Below, in pieces: positions 36,369-44,606 of a DNA stretch of 64,000 nucleotides. The stretch lies in NCBI RefSeq assembly GCF_009826935.1, contig NZ_WUMN01000002.1:62001-126000 (forward strand), read 5' to 3'. Every line of letters begins with the position of its first letter. The first letter of the stretch is position 1. Source of the DNA: Flavobacterium sp. Sd200 (lineage in GTDB: Bacteria > Bacteroidota > Bacteroidia > Flavobacteriales > Flavobacteriaceae). The position numbers and the translations under genes are program-made. The notes beneath the pieces are model-generated. The model searched no databases, was not told the DNA's origin, and worked only from the letters and a program-made list of their open reading frames with translations.

Positions 36369-36968
36369 TTAGCCCGGCACAGGCTCAACTTCAGCATTTG
36401 GGTTAAATAAATAAATTTTCCCCGAACTCACCTCCATACATTCAAAACGTTTTATACGCTGTGCTCCCATCCTGAATACTTTGCCGTTATGTATCCTGAA
36501 CAATGCCCCATAAGGAATCTGGAACACATAATTCTTCCCGGTATTTTCATCGAACTGCTTCAATGCCAAAGACAAAGTAGCATCAGTATCACTGCTTGCC
36601 TTCGGGTTTTTAAAATGCCTTGCAAGCAACGGCAACAACTGCACAGGAAAAACTTCCGGTCTTATAAACGGCACCATTAGGCGTTGAAACGTTAGCTTCC
36701 ACTCGTTGCCATGGGGTTTTATATTTCTGCCATATTTTTCAAAAGCGGCAAGATGTGCAATTTCATGCACCAGTGTTATCAAAAAACGGTATTTATTAAG
36801 GCTGGCATTTACCGTTATACGGTGGTAGCCCGAAGCATCCCTATGATAATCGCCATGACGGGTTACCCGTTCGTTGACTATTTTAAGATGCACACCATAC
36901 ACTTTTATCAATTCAAAGAGTGCATCTACAGCATGCTCAGGGACATATTGCGCCAGTATATTTTTCAC
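36369..36968 (-). CDS. SprT-like zinc metallopeptidase-like protein
   Basis: A 199-aa SprT-like protein. The zinc motif HEIAH is at residues 68-72, followed by the family's KPHGNEWKLTFQRLM. Cytoplasmic SprT-like proteins have uncharacterised roles in bacteria; the related eukaryotic Spartan cleaves DNA-protein crosslinks. The C-terminal part has a short cysteine/aromatic region without a full zinc ribbon. It is the third gene of a minus-strand run with an SDR and an M28 peptidase (12-base gap to the SDR gene). Confidence 0.9.
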   Translation of the reverse strand: MKNILAQYVPEHAVDALFELIKVYGVHLKIVNERVTRHGDYHRDASGYHRITVNASLNKYRFLITLVHEIAHLAAFEKYGRNIKPHGNEWKLTFQRLMVPFIRPEVFPVQLLPLLARHFKNPKASSDTDATLSLALKQFDENTGKNYVFQIPYGALFRIHNGKVFRMGAQRIKRFECMEVSSGKIYLFNPNAEVEPVPG

Positions 36969-36980
36969 TAAGCAATTTAT

Positions 36981-37658
36981 TTAAGGCGTGGTGCTCGACA
37001 CCTGCAAAACCTTACCATTAAAATAAACATTACCCGTAAGGGCAAAATTGTAAATATAATCCGCTATTTGCGCAGCAGTTAAAGGTGCCTCATAGCCAGG
37101 GAAGGCTTCCTGCAACATCTCGGTATTAACAGCACCAAGCGCAAGAACATTAAAAGCAATTCCCTGCTCTTTGTATTCTTCAGCCAACAGTTCAGACAGT
37201 GTAATAACCGCACCTTTACTCGAACTGTAAGCCGCAAGTCCTGCAAATTTCATGGTACCCTGCACACCTCCCATACTACTGATGGTTACAACATGACCAC
37301 CTTTGCCCATGAAAGGCAAAATTGCCCTGTTTAAAGCCGCAACCCCAAAAACATTTACTCTGTATATGTATTCAAAGTCTTCAGCAGTTATATCAGCAAA
37401 GGGTTTCAAAACCAAGGCACCTGCATTGTGTATCAAAACATCAACATGCTTCCAGCCCAACTCAATAAAATCTATTACCTGATTTAAACCATCTGCCGAT
37501 GCAAGATCTACACTAAGGCAGTCTATGTTTTCATGATTTGACAACACTTCGGATATAGTACGCGAAAGTGCCAGCACTTTATTTCCGGCATTTGCAAATT
37601 GCAGGGCAAGCTGATAGCCTATACCCCTGCTTGTGCCGGTTATAATTATATTCTTCAT
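36981..37658 (-). CDS. Short-chain dehydrogenase/reductase
   Basis: A 225-aa SDR. The cofactor-binding loop is ITGTSRGIGYQLAL at the N-terminus. The active site has SSMGG near residues 127-131, and the YSSSK pair is Tyr144/Lys148. An NAG motif occurs at 78-80 (HNAG). The length is slightly short but complete. It follows the M28 peptidase gene with a one-base stop/start overlap (TAATG) and precedes the SprT-like gene. The substrate is unknown. Confidence 0.93.
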   Translation of the reverse strand: MKNIIITGTSRGIGYQLALQFANAGNKVLALSRTISEVLSNHENIDCLSVDLASADGLNQVIDFIELGWKHVDVLIHNAGALVLKPFADITAEDFEYIYRVNVFGVAALNRAILPFMGKGGHVVTISSMGGVQGTMKFAGLAAYSSSKGAVITLSELLAEEYKEQGIAFNVLALGAVNTEMLQEAFPGYEAPLTAAQIADYIYNFALTGNVYFNGKVLQVSSTTP

Positions 37659-38605
37659 TATTTTTTCATTACAATATCGCCTGCCGGAGCATTTACCATT
37701 TTATCGGTGACCGGAATCATTTGCTGTATAAATGACGTCATGTGTTTGGTATCCATGTGTTCAAAATCGTCTTCTACTTTATGATAATAGGCAAAATTCT
37801 CAAAATCGAATGTACAAATGGTCTGTGCAGGCTTTTTAAATTCGTTATAGAACGAGAAATTATCGCTCCTGCGGAAAAGCTGATATTTCATCTCCACATC
37901 AAGATAACCCACCAGTTTTTTACCTGCATACTCATTTATTTTCTCACCCATTGTGGTCATGCCATATCCGGTAAGGTAAGCCAGGATATCCCTTTTCATT
38001 GCCACACCCACCATTTCAAAATTAAGCATAGCATACAGGTTAAAATTTTGGGCCTTTAACTTAGCCGCAAGGCTTTGCGACCCCAGCAGTCCGGCTTCCT
38101 CGGCAGAAAAAAAGCAAAACATTATGCTACGTTTATTTGACTTGGTCTTACCAAAATAGTTAACCAATTCGGCAACGGTAGTTACCCCCGAAGCATCGTC
38201 ATTGGCACCGTTATAGATACTATCTGTAGCTACAGGATTTTTTTCTGTACCGATATGATCGTAATGGGCACCAAAAACAACAAACTCCTTTTTTAATTTT
38301 GGGTCGGTTCCCTCAAGATACCCAACAACATTATAGGTAGGCTTATCAAAATTGGTAAGTGTATCTTTATAAGAAATAAAATAAGGCTTTACCCCATTTT
38401 TCTCAAAAACATCTTCAAGATATTGAGCAGCAGTCTCTAAACCTCTACTGCCTGCCAAACGGCCTTTTAGCGCATCAGACGATAAAAATTTTAGTGTTTC
38501 AGACACTGATTTTTCCTCTACTTTATAAGTAGCCGCAGTTGTCTTTTTTTGTGCATAAGCTGAAAAAAAACCTGCAATAAAGAAGAGTAAAAATATTTTT
38601 TTCAT
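37658..38605 (-). CDS. M28 family zinc peptidase (aminopeptidase-like), exported
   Basis: A 315-aa peptidase with a signal peptide ending near residue 19 (...SAYAQ), so it is likely periplasmic or outer-membrane associated. The metal ligands follow the M28 pattern: His114 in FGAHYDH, Asp136/137 in GANDDASG, Glu169/170 in FSAEEAG and Glu197 in NFEMVG. The last is often Asp in other M28 enzymes. A further His lies in AYYHKVEDD. It is first in the run with the SDR and SprT-like genes. Confidence 0.92.
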   Translation of the reverse strand: MKKIFLLFFIAGFFSAYAQKKTTAATYKVEEKSVSETLKFLSSDALKGRLAGSRGLETAAQYLEDVFEKNGVKPYFISYKDTLTNFDKPTYNVVGYLEGTDPKLKKEFVVFGAHYDHIGTEKNPVATDSIYNGANDDASGVTTVAELVNYFGKTKSNKRSIMFCFFSAEEAGLLGSQSLAAKLKAQNFNLYAMLNFEMVGVAMKRDILAYLTGYGMTTMGEKINEYAGKKLVGYLDVEMKYQLFRRSDNFSFYNEFKKPAQTICTFDFENFAYYHKVEDDFEHMDTKHMTSFIQQMIPVTDKMVNAPAGDIVMKK

Positions 38606-38699
38606 AAAGGTTTTGTGTTTGCTTCGCTAAAATAAGAAAAAAATAAAAATACCGTTGGTATTAATTACTTAACATTACACCCAATTACCCCTTTTTTTA

Positions 38700-39311
38700 T
38701 TATTTAACAACAATTGTCCTGAAAGTTAAATTTACCCGGAGTTTTGTTACATTTTTTACAGGCGGAAGGCGATGTAGCCAATAAGTTTGCGTTTCATCTT
38801 TCATTACAAGGAGGCTGCCATGCTCTAAAAACACATTAACCACCTCTTTTGTTACCTTATGTTTAAATGCAAACCTGCGTTGCGCACCAAAACTTACCGA
38901 TGCAATTGCCCCATTTTTCTTCAGGTCTTTTTCAGCATCGCTGTGCCATGCCATTCCCTCATCACCATCATGATAAAGATTTAGCAAACATGAGTTATAG
39001 GTTTCGCCTGTTTTTTCTTCCACAAGTTTTTTAAGCCCCAACAACTCCGGAGTCCACGGCAGGGCATGTTTTGTAGTATTACTGTAGGTGTACTCAAAAC
39101 GCTGCTCGCCATACCAGGCTACTTTTCGTTTTGTAATGATGAGTTTACCAAAAATCACAGCTTCATCGTTTCTCCATTCGATACTATCGAGAAGCGTTTC
39201 CAAATAATAGCTGGCTTTTTCCAAAGGCCTTATAGCACCATAATAGTTTACAGTACCGTCATGAGGCAGCAGATTATTACTCTCATTTATTTCTCCGCTA
39301 AACAAATCCAT
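38700..39311 (-). CDS. AlkB-like 2-oxoglutarate/Fe(II)-dependent dioxygenase
   Basis: A 203-aa dioxygenase of the AlkB family, enzymes that repair alkylated nucleic acids by oxidative demethylation. Iron ligands are His123 and Asp125 in AWHSD and His180 in WLHRLP. The 2-oxoglutarate-binding arginines are in RVNLTFR at 192 and 198. I used the ATG at 39311 rather than the TTG at 39323, which overlaps the upstream gene by 11 bases; the gap to the LRR gene is then one base. Whether the substrate is DNA or RNA is not visible. Confidence 0.93.
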   Translation of the reverse strand: MDLFSGEINESNNLLPHDGTVNYYGAIRPLEKASYYLETLLDSIEWRNDEAVIFGKLIITKRKVAWYGEQRFEYTYSNTTKHALPWTPELLGLKKLVEEKTGETYNSCLLNLYHDGDEGMAWHSDAEKDLKKNGAIASVSFGAQRRFAFKHKVTKEVVNVFLEHGSLLVMKDETQTYWLHRLPPVKNVTKLRVNLTFRTIVVK

Positions 39312-39312
39312 A

Positions 39313-39900
39313 TCATACAACAAGAATCTTTAAAGTTGGCACAAAATCTTTCACTTTATTAAGTAACCCAGAACTCATTGCTCCTTTATTAACCTCCAAA
39401 ACTTTTAAATTAGGAGGCAAATCCTCTAATTTAATATTCTGAACCAAAGTATCGGTTAATGACAAATGCTTAACACTATGCATTAACTTAAAGCCGGGCG
39501 GAAGTGCTTTTAAGTCGCAATTTTCAATTCGTAATGTTTTCAGTTTATCAAGACTTGTAATTCCGGCAGGTACATCTGTTATTTCACACCCTCTAACTCT
39601 AAAATGTTCAAGGTTCTTCAAATTAAATATCCATTCCGGAAATTCAACAAAAGGCACATTAAGAATACTCAACTTCTTTAAGGTAGTTAAGTCTCCTATC
39701 TGTTCCGGGACATAAGGAACATGCTTAAGATGGATTTGGATATGTAAACTTTGAAGATTTACAAACCTTGAAAACTCCGCGCTATAATTATTCAAATTTT
39801 CAGGAAACTTTATACTAAGTTCCCTAACCGATTTTGGAAACTGAACAGCCCTATCAATACTATCGTACTCTCCAAACAAATATTCCTTAAGCTTTCCCAC
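39313..39900 (-). CDS. Leucine-rich repeat protein
   Basis: A 195-aa cytoplasmic protein (no signal peptide) built from about six LRRs. The repeats show L-x-x-L-x-I/L patterns, for example LTTLKKLSILNVPFVEFPEWIFNLKNLEHFRVRG and LDKLKTLRIENCDLKALPPG. The function is not recognised, but LRRs typically bind other proteins. It ends one base before the AlkB-like start, so the two are likely co-translated. Bacterial LRR genes coupled to an AlkB-like gene are unusual in my reading. Confidence 0.85.
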   Translation of the reverse strand: MGKLKEYLFGEYDSIDRAVQFPKSVRELSIKFPENLNNYSAEFSRFVNLQSLHIQIHLKHVPYVPEQIGDLTTLKKLSILNVPFVEFPEWIFNLKNLEHFRVRGCEITDVPAGITSLDKLKTLRIENCDLKALPPGFKLMHSVKHLSLTDTLVQNIKLEDLPPNLKVLEVNKGAMSSGLLNKVKDFVPTLKILVV

Positions 39901-39925
39901 ACAACTAAATTAACAATTTAAAACA

Positions 39926-39957
39926 AAATACCCGACCTGAAAACAGGTCGGGTATTT
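39926..39957 (-). terminator. Terminator after pdhC
   Basis: A perfect 14-bp stem (AAATACCCGACCTG with CAGGTCGGGTATTT) and a 4-base loop, with T residues on the minus strand beyond it. It lies between the pdhC stop and the LRR gene start. Confidence 0.88.
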
Positions 39958-39978
39958 TTATAATTTAAACACTGTAGC

Positions 39979-41652
39979 TTATGCAAGCATCGTTACAGGG
40001 TTTTCTATATATTGCTTAAGCGTTTGCAGGAACTGAGCCCCTGTTGCGCCGTCAATTGTGCGGTGGTCGCAAGTAAGCGTAACCGTCATGGTATTACCTA
40101 CTACAATTTGCCCGTTCTTAACAACCGGTTTTTGCACAATAGCACCTACAGAAAGGATAGCCGAGTTAGGCTGGTTGATAATAGAAGTAAACTCCTGAAT
40201 ACCGAACATACCTAAGTTAGATACCGTAAACGTACTACCGTCCATCTCTGCCGGAGTAAGTTTTTTGTTACGTGCTTTACCGGCAAGATCTTTAACCGAT
40301 GTACCTATTTGAGAAAGGCTCATAAGGTCAGTAAATTTAAGCACCGGAACCACAAGACCGTCTTCTACCGCTACAGCAACACCAATACTGATGTGTTTGT
40401 TGTAAATAGTAACATCCTCTTTCCACTGTGTATTGATTTGCGGATGCTTGCGCAATGCCATTGCACTTGCCTTGATAACCATATCGTTAAACGATACTTT
40501 AGTATCCGGCACAGCATTAATAACAGTACGGCTTGCAATAGCATTATCCATATCAAGCTCTATAGTAAGGCTGTATTCCGGAGCAGTAAATTTAGACTCA
40601 CCTAAGCGCTTAGCGATAACTTTACGCATTTGGTTGTTCTTAACCTCTTCGGTTTTAACCTCACCAGCCGGAACAAATGGTTTTGCAGCAGCAGCCTCTT
40701 TAGCAGGTGCAGCTTCTTTAGCCGCAGGAGCAGATGCAGCAGCAGCCGGAGTATAGTTTTCGATATCTTTTTTAACGATACGGCCATTTTCGCCTGTACC
40801 TTTAACTTTTGCTATATCTATACCTTTGTCTTTTGCAATTTTGCGGGCAAGCGGAGAAATAAATACCCTTCCGCCATCGGCAGTAGCAACTTCTTCGGTT
40901 TTTTCTTCTTTAGTATCTTCCGCAGGTTTTTCAGCTGCTTTTTCTTCTTTAGCCTCAGGTTTGCTTTCGGCTACTGGAGCAGCACCGCCTTTAGCAGACT
41001 CCGCTGTAATACCAGAAACATCTGTACCAGCAGGACCAATAATAGCAAGAAGACTGTCTACAGGAGCGGTTTCACCTTCTTTAACACCAATAGATAAAAG
41101 TGTACCAGCGTTAAACGACTCAAACTCCATAGTAGCTTTATCTGTTTCAATTTCAGCAAGAATATCGCCTTCTTTAACAGTATCCCCTACTTTTTTAAGC
41201 CATGTAGCCACAGTACCATCGGTCATTGTGTCACTAAGGCGCGGCATAGTAACTACAACAACACCTTTAGGCAATCCGGCAGCAGGAGCTTTTTTCTCTT
41301 CTGCTTTAGGCTCAGATTTCTCTTCTGCCTTAGGCTCTTCTTTAGCTTCCTCTTTCTTTTCGGCAGGTGCCTCAGCACCACCTTTACCATCAAGAAGTGC
41401 TTTATAATCTTCGCCTTCTTTACCGATGATAGCCAAAACTGAATCAACCGGAGCAGTATCGCCCTCGTTAATTCCTATATATAATAAAGTTCCTGCATCA
41501 AATGCTTCAAACTCCATTGTTGCTTTATCTGTTTCAATCTCCGCAAGGATATCTCCTTCTTTAATTGTATCTCCCACTTTTTTAAGCCACGTAGCCACAG
41601 TACCTTCGGTCATGGTATCGCTTAGGCGCGGCATGGTAATAATTTTTGCCAT
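39979..41652 (-). CDS. pdhC: Pyruvate dehydrogenase complex E2, dihydrolipoamide acetyltransferase
   Basis: E2 forms the core of the pyruvate dehydrogenase complex and transfers acetyl groups from lipoyl arms to CoA. The 557-aa protein has two lipoyl domains with lipoylated lysines in ETDKATMEF: Lys43 and Lys172. The domains are nearly identical in sequence, about 85% over roughly 75 residues. Flexible Ala/Glu/Lys-rich linkers join them to the peripheral subunit-binding domain (ISPLARKIAKDKGIDI, about 265-300). The catalytic C-terminal domain has DHRTIDGATGAQFL (His530, Asp534). It follows pdhA with an 8-base gap; E1beta and E3 are not in the window. Confidence 0.97.
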   Translation of the reverse strand: MAKIITMPRLSDTMTEGTVATWLKKVGDTIKEGDILAEIETDKATMEFEAFDAGTLLYIGINEGDTAPVDSVLAIIGKEGEDYKALLDGKGGAEAPAEKKEEAKEEPKAEEKSEPKAEEKKAPAAGLPKGVVVVTMPRLSDTMTDGTVATWLKKVGDTVKEGDILAEIETDKATMEFESFNAGTLLSIGVKEGETAPVDSLLAIIGPAGTDVSGITAESAKGGAAPVAESKPEAKEEKAAEKPAEDTKEEKTEEVATADGGRVFISPLARKIAKDKGIDIAKVKGTGENGRIVKKDIENYTPAAAASAPAAKEAAPAKEAAAAKPFVPAGEVKTEEVKNNQMRKVIAKRLGESKFTAPEYSLTIELDMDNAIASRTVINAVPDTKVSFNDMVIKASAMALRKHPQINTQWKEDVTIYNKHISIGVAVAVEDGLVVPVLKFTDLMSLSQIGTSVKDLAGKARNKKLTPAEMDGSTFTVSNLGMFGIQEFTSIINQPNSAILSVGAIVQKPVVKNGQIVVGNTMTVTLTCDHRTIDGATGAQFLQTLKQYIENPVTMLA

Positions 41653-41660
41653 GGTGTATA

Positions 41661-42659
41661 TTATAGTTTATGTGGTAAAAATGGATAATTTTCCTGATCA
41701 TAAACAACGTCATACATAACGTTTGTTTCAGGATAGTCAGACTCTTCTGCAAATTTCTCACATTCTTCTACAAGGTCTTTTACTCTTTGGTCTATAGCCT
41801 CGATCTCAGCCTCTGTAGCATAGTTGTTTTCTTTTATTACATCAAGAACCTGAGTAATAGGGTCTATTTTACGATACTCTTCTACCTCCTCTTTAGTACG
41901 GTAGTGTTGTGCATCACTCATTGAGTGACCACGGTAGCGGTATGTTTTCATTTCAAGGAACGTTGGTCCGTCGCCACGGCGTGCGCGCTCAATAGCTTCG
42001 TTCATAGCTTCAGCAACCTTAACAGGGTTCATTCCGTCTACAGGGCCGCATGGCATTTCGTATCCTAAACCAAGTTTCCAAATATCTGTATGGTTAGCAG
42101 TACGCTCTACCGATGTACCCATTGCATAACCGTTGTTCTCTACAATAAACACTACAGGAAGTTTCCACAGCATAGCCATATTGAAAGCCTCATGAAGCGA
42201 GCCCTGACGTGCAGCACCATCACCAAAATAAGTAAGGGTTACACCGCCTGTTTCAAAATATTTATCAGCAAATGCAAGACCTGCACCAAGAGGAATTTGT
42301 CCACCTACAATACCGTGACCGCCATAAAAACCTTTTTCTTTAGAGAAAATGTGCATCGAACCGCCAAGACCTTTAGAGGTACCAGTACCTTTACCTAAAA
42401 GCTCTGCCATAACACGGCGAGGATCTACACCCATACCAATTGGCTGCGGGTGGTTACGGTAAGCCGTTATCATTTTATCTTTAGACAGGTCCATAGCGTG
42501 CAACGCTCCGGCAAGTACTGCCTCCTGACCATTATATAAGTGTAGGAAACCCCTAACTTTTTGCTGAATGTATAAAGCCGCAAGTTTGTCTTCAAACTTT
42601 CTCCAAAACTGCATGTCTTCATACCATTTCAGGTACACTTCTTTTGTAATTTCTTTCAT
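41661..42659 (-). CDS. pdhA: Pyruvate dehydrogenase E1 component alpha subunit
   Basis: E1alpha binds thiamine diphosphate and decarboxylates pyruvate together with E1beta. The 332-aa protein carries the TPP motif GDGAARQGSLHEAF (residues ~146-159) through VFIVENNGYAM. It also has the phosphorylation-loop-like segment YRYRGHSMSDAQHYRTKEEV. Length is normal for the separate alpha subunit of Gram-negative bacteria. It is directly upstream of pdhC. The 80-base leader holds a TATTTTTG -7 box at 42740-42747. Confidence 0.97.
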   Translation of the reverse strand: MKEITKEVYLKWYEDMQFWRKFEDKLAALYIQQKVRGFLHLYNGQEAVLAGALHAMDLSKDKMITAYRNHPQPIGMGVDPRRVMAELLGKGTGTSKGLGGSMHIFSKEKGFYGGHGIVGGQIPLGAGLAFADKYFETGGVTLTYFGDGAARQGSLHEAFNMAMLWKLPVVFIVENNGYAMGTSVERTANHTDIWKLGLGYEMPCGPVDGMNPVKVAEAMNEAIERARRGDGPTFLEMKTYRYRGHSMSDAQHYRTKEEVEEYRKIDPITQVLDVIKENNYATEAEIEAIDQRVKDLVEECEKFAEESDYPETNVMYDVVYDQENYPFLPHKL

Positions 42660-42739
42660 TGCTCAATATTATTGTTGCTGGTGGTACTTTAAACCGTGTA
42701 AAAATATGCAAATAATTTTTAACATAAATTCGCGAACGG

Positions 42740-42747
42740 CAAAAATA
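42740..42747 (-). promoter_or_regulatory. Probable -7 box of pdhA
   Basis: On the minus strand the sequence reads TATTTTTG, an exact TAnnTTTG match, about 80 bases upstream of the ATG. The best TTG lies about 32 bases upstream of it, too far for the standard spacing, so the -33 element is unclear. Confidence 0.35.
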
Positions 42748-42817
42748 CTATTTCCCTTTAATAACTAAAAAATTTAAACCAAGTATTTTATTATTTTTTA
42801 AGAACGCTTTGTTAAAT

Positions 42818-42850
42818 ACAAAAGGGACTTACATAATAAATCCCTTTTGT
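42818..42850 (-). terminator. Terminator after cdd
   Basis: A 10-bp perfect stem (ACAAAAGGGA with TCCCTTTTGT) and a 13-base loop lie 5 bases past the cdd stop. On the minus strand the stem itself ends in TTTTGT, so the T-run is short. Confidence 0.6.
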
Positions 42851-42854
42851 TGTT

Positions 42855-43337
42855 TTATAAATATTCGCTGCCAAAAACCATAGGCAGCAGGTTTTTTAAC
42901 GATTCTGAAAGATAAACCTTACCAGTTTCACCCATAAACCAAATTTCTATAGGTGTTTGCTGCTTTAGTTCATATTCACCAATAGACTGCCTGCACGCAC
43001 CACATGGCGGTATAGGACTCTCTACAGGCTTTTGTTTTGAGGCAGCCGTAATAGCCATCTTTAATATCTTTACCCCCGGATACAAAGCCCCAGCCTGAAA
43101 AATAGCCACACGCTCGGCACAAAGACCCGACGGATAAGCTGCATTTTCCTGATTGGAACCTATAACCACCTTGCCATTTTCCAGCAACAACGCTGCACCT
43201 ACATGAAATTTCGAATAGGGTGCATAAGCATTATTACGCGCACCTACTGCCTGCTGCATTAACGCATTAACATCGGCAGGAAGCGCATCGGCAGAGGGAT
43301 AGACCGTAAAGGTAGATGTTATGGTGATGTTTTCCAT
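42855..43337 (-). CDS. cdd: Cytidine deaminase
   Basis: A 160-aa zinc-dependent deaminase that converts cytidine to uridine in pyrimidine salvage. Zinc ligands and the catalytic Glu are in SGLCAERVA (Cys73, Glu75) and PPCGACRQ (Cys112, Cys115), and HVGAALL precedes them. It is full length for the homotetrameric type. It is the last gene after porU and porV on the same strand, 3 bases past the porV stop, which suggests co-transcription. Confidence 0.96.
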   Translation of the reverse strand: MENITITSTFTVYPSADALPADVNALMQQAVGARNNAYAPYSKFHVGAALLLENGKVVIGSNQENAAYPSGLCAERVAIFQAGALYPGVKILKMAITAASKQKPVESPIPPCGACRQSIGEYELKQQTPIEIWFMGETGKVYLSESLKNLLPMVFGSEYL

Positions 43338-43340
43338 CTA

Positions 43341-44573
43341 TTAATATTCGTCGTATTCGTCGCCGAAGTTAAAGCTAAGTGAGAAACGAAGTGTGTTTTC
43401 TAACGGGTTTCTTACGGTTGAAGCAGAGAACAGGTAAGACACATCGATCTTTATAACCGTATATTTAAAGCCTGCTCCTAACGAGAAAAATTTACGCGCA
43501 CCTTTTTGCTCGTTCTCATTAAAATACCCCAAACGAAGCGCAAAAGCATTATTATATAAATACTCTGCTCCTACCGAGTAAGTAATTTCTTTAAGTTCTT
43601 CACTAAATCCACCCGGGGCATCGCCAAATGATTTAAAGATACCAGACACCCAGTTAATATCGTTGTAAGCATTTCTGTTTTGCTGATTTTGCTCAGTGGC
43701 TTGCTCTCTAGATATATCTCCCGGATCAGTAAAATCACCATTATCATTAAGATCTATAGCCTCCACAAGACTCTTAGGTGTTGGCACTAAAAGCTTAGCG
43801 AATTCCACATTTACACCAATAGTGTTGTACTCGTCGAAAATAAAATCAAAACCACCACCAAGCCTAAAATTAGACGGAAGAAAGTTAGAACTCAGGTTAG
43901 GATCGTTATCATAACTGATCTTTGGACCAAGGTTCTGGAAGTTGAAACCTAATCGGTAACGCCCGTCAAAACTATCATAAGCCTCTTCTTCGCTTTGGTA
44001 AAAACCAGATAAATCGAATGCATAGCTTAATGCCGCACTGGCATCGCTACTTCCTCCTGACGCTTCAGGAATGCGAAGGTTTGAACTGATGAAGCGACCT
44101 GCAACCGACATTGAGAAACGCTCAGAAAGTTTTAGTGCATATGAAAGGTCTACCGCCAATTCGTTAGGAGACCTTGTTACTACCGGTTCATCCGGATCGG
44201 CAGTTTGCCTAAGCTCTATATCTCCAAGCCCGAAGTAGCGAAGGCTGGCACCAAAAGCCATCCTGTCCTGAAATTTATTGTAGTAAGTTACCTGCCCAAG
44301 AGAAATATCATTCGCTATACTGGTAAGATAAGGCGTATAGCTGGCCGAAAGACCATGCTCCTGCAAGGCAAAGGCATATTTTGAAGGGTTCCACTGCTGT
44401 GAAAAAACATCGGCAGATGTTGCCACACCCTGATCTGCCATACCGGCCGCACGGGCATCTGCAGATATCAGCAAAAAGGGCACACCTGTGGTGATAACCC
44501 GGTTTTCGTTTTGGGCTTTTGCTGCCTGAATTCCTAAAACACACAGGGCAGATAAAAGTATTTTCTTCATCAA
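43341..44573 (-). CDS. porV: Type IX secretion outer membrane protein PorV (LptO)
   Basis: PorV is an outer-membrane barrel needed to hand substrates to the sortase PorU and to export many T9SS cargo proteins. The 410-aa protein has a signal peptide (...CVLGIQAAKAQ) followed by GVPFLLISADARAAGMADQG, the typical PorV start. A beta-barrel pattern ends at FSLSFNFGDEYDEY. Immediately upstream is porU, the arrangement known for Flavobacterium and other gliding Bacteroidota. Without PorV, type A and B C-terminal-domain cargo would not be processed. Confidence 0.96.
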   Translation of the reverse strand: MMKKILLSALCVLGIQAAKAQNENRVITTGVPFLLISADARAAGMADQGVATSADVFSQQWNPSKYAFALQEHGLSASYTPYLTSIANDISLGQVTYYNKFQDRMAFGASLRYFGLGDIELRQTADPDEPVVTRSPNELAVDLSYALKLSERFSMSVAGRFISSNLRIPEASGGSSDASAALSYAFDLSGFYQSEEEAYDSFDGRYRLGFNFQNLGPKISYDNDPNLSSNFLPSNFRLGGGFDFIFDEYNTIGVNVEFAKLLVPTPKSLVEAIDLNDNGDFTDPGDISREQATEQNQQNRNAYNDINWVSGIFKSFGDAPGGFSEELKEITYSVGAEYLYNNAFALRLGYFNENEQKGARKFFSLGAGFKYTVIKIDVSYLFSASTVRNPLENTLRFSLSFNFGDEYDEY

Positions 44574-44606
44574 TTGTAATTTTAAAGGGTCACAAATATA
44601 CTATTT

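Noticed and set aside
40826..41407. A 193-aa open frame on the plus strand over pdhC
   Set aside because: It is a shadow of the strongly biased codon use in the lipoyl/linker region of pdhC on the opposite strand; it has no recognisable domain and no start context of its own.
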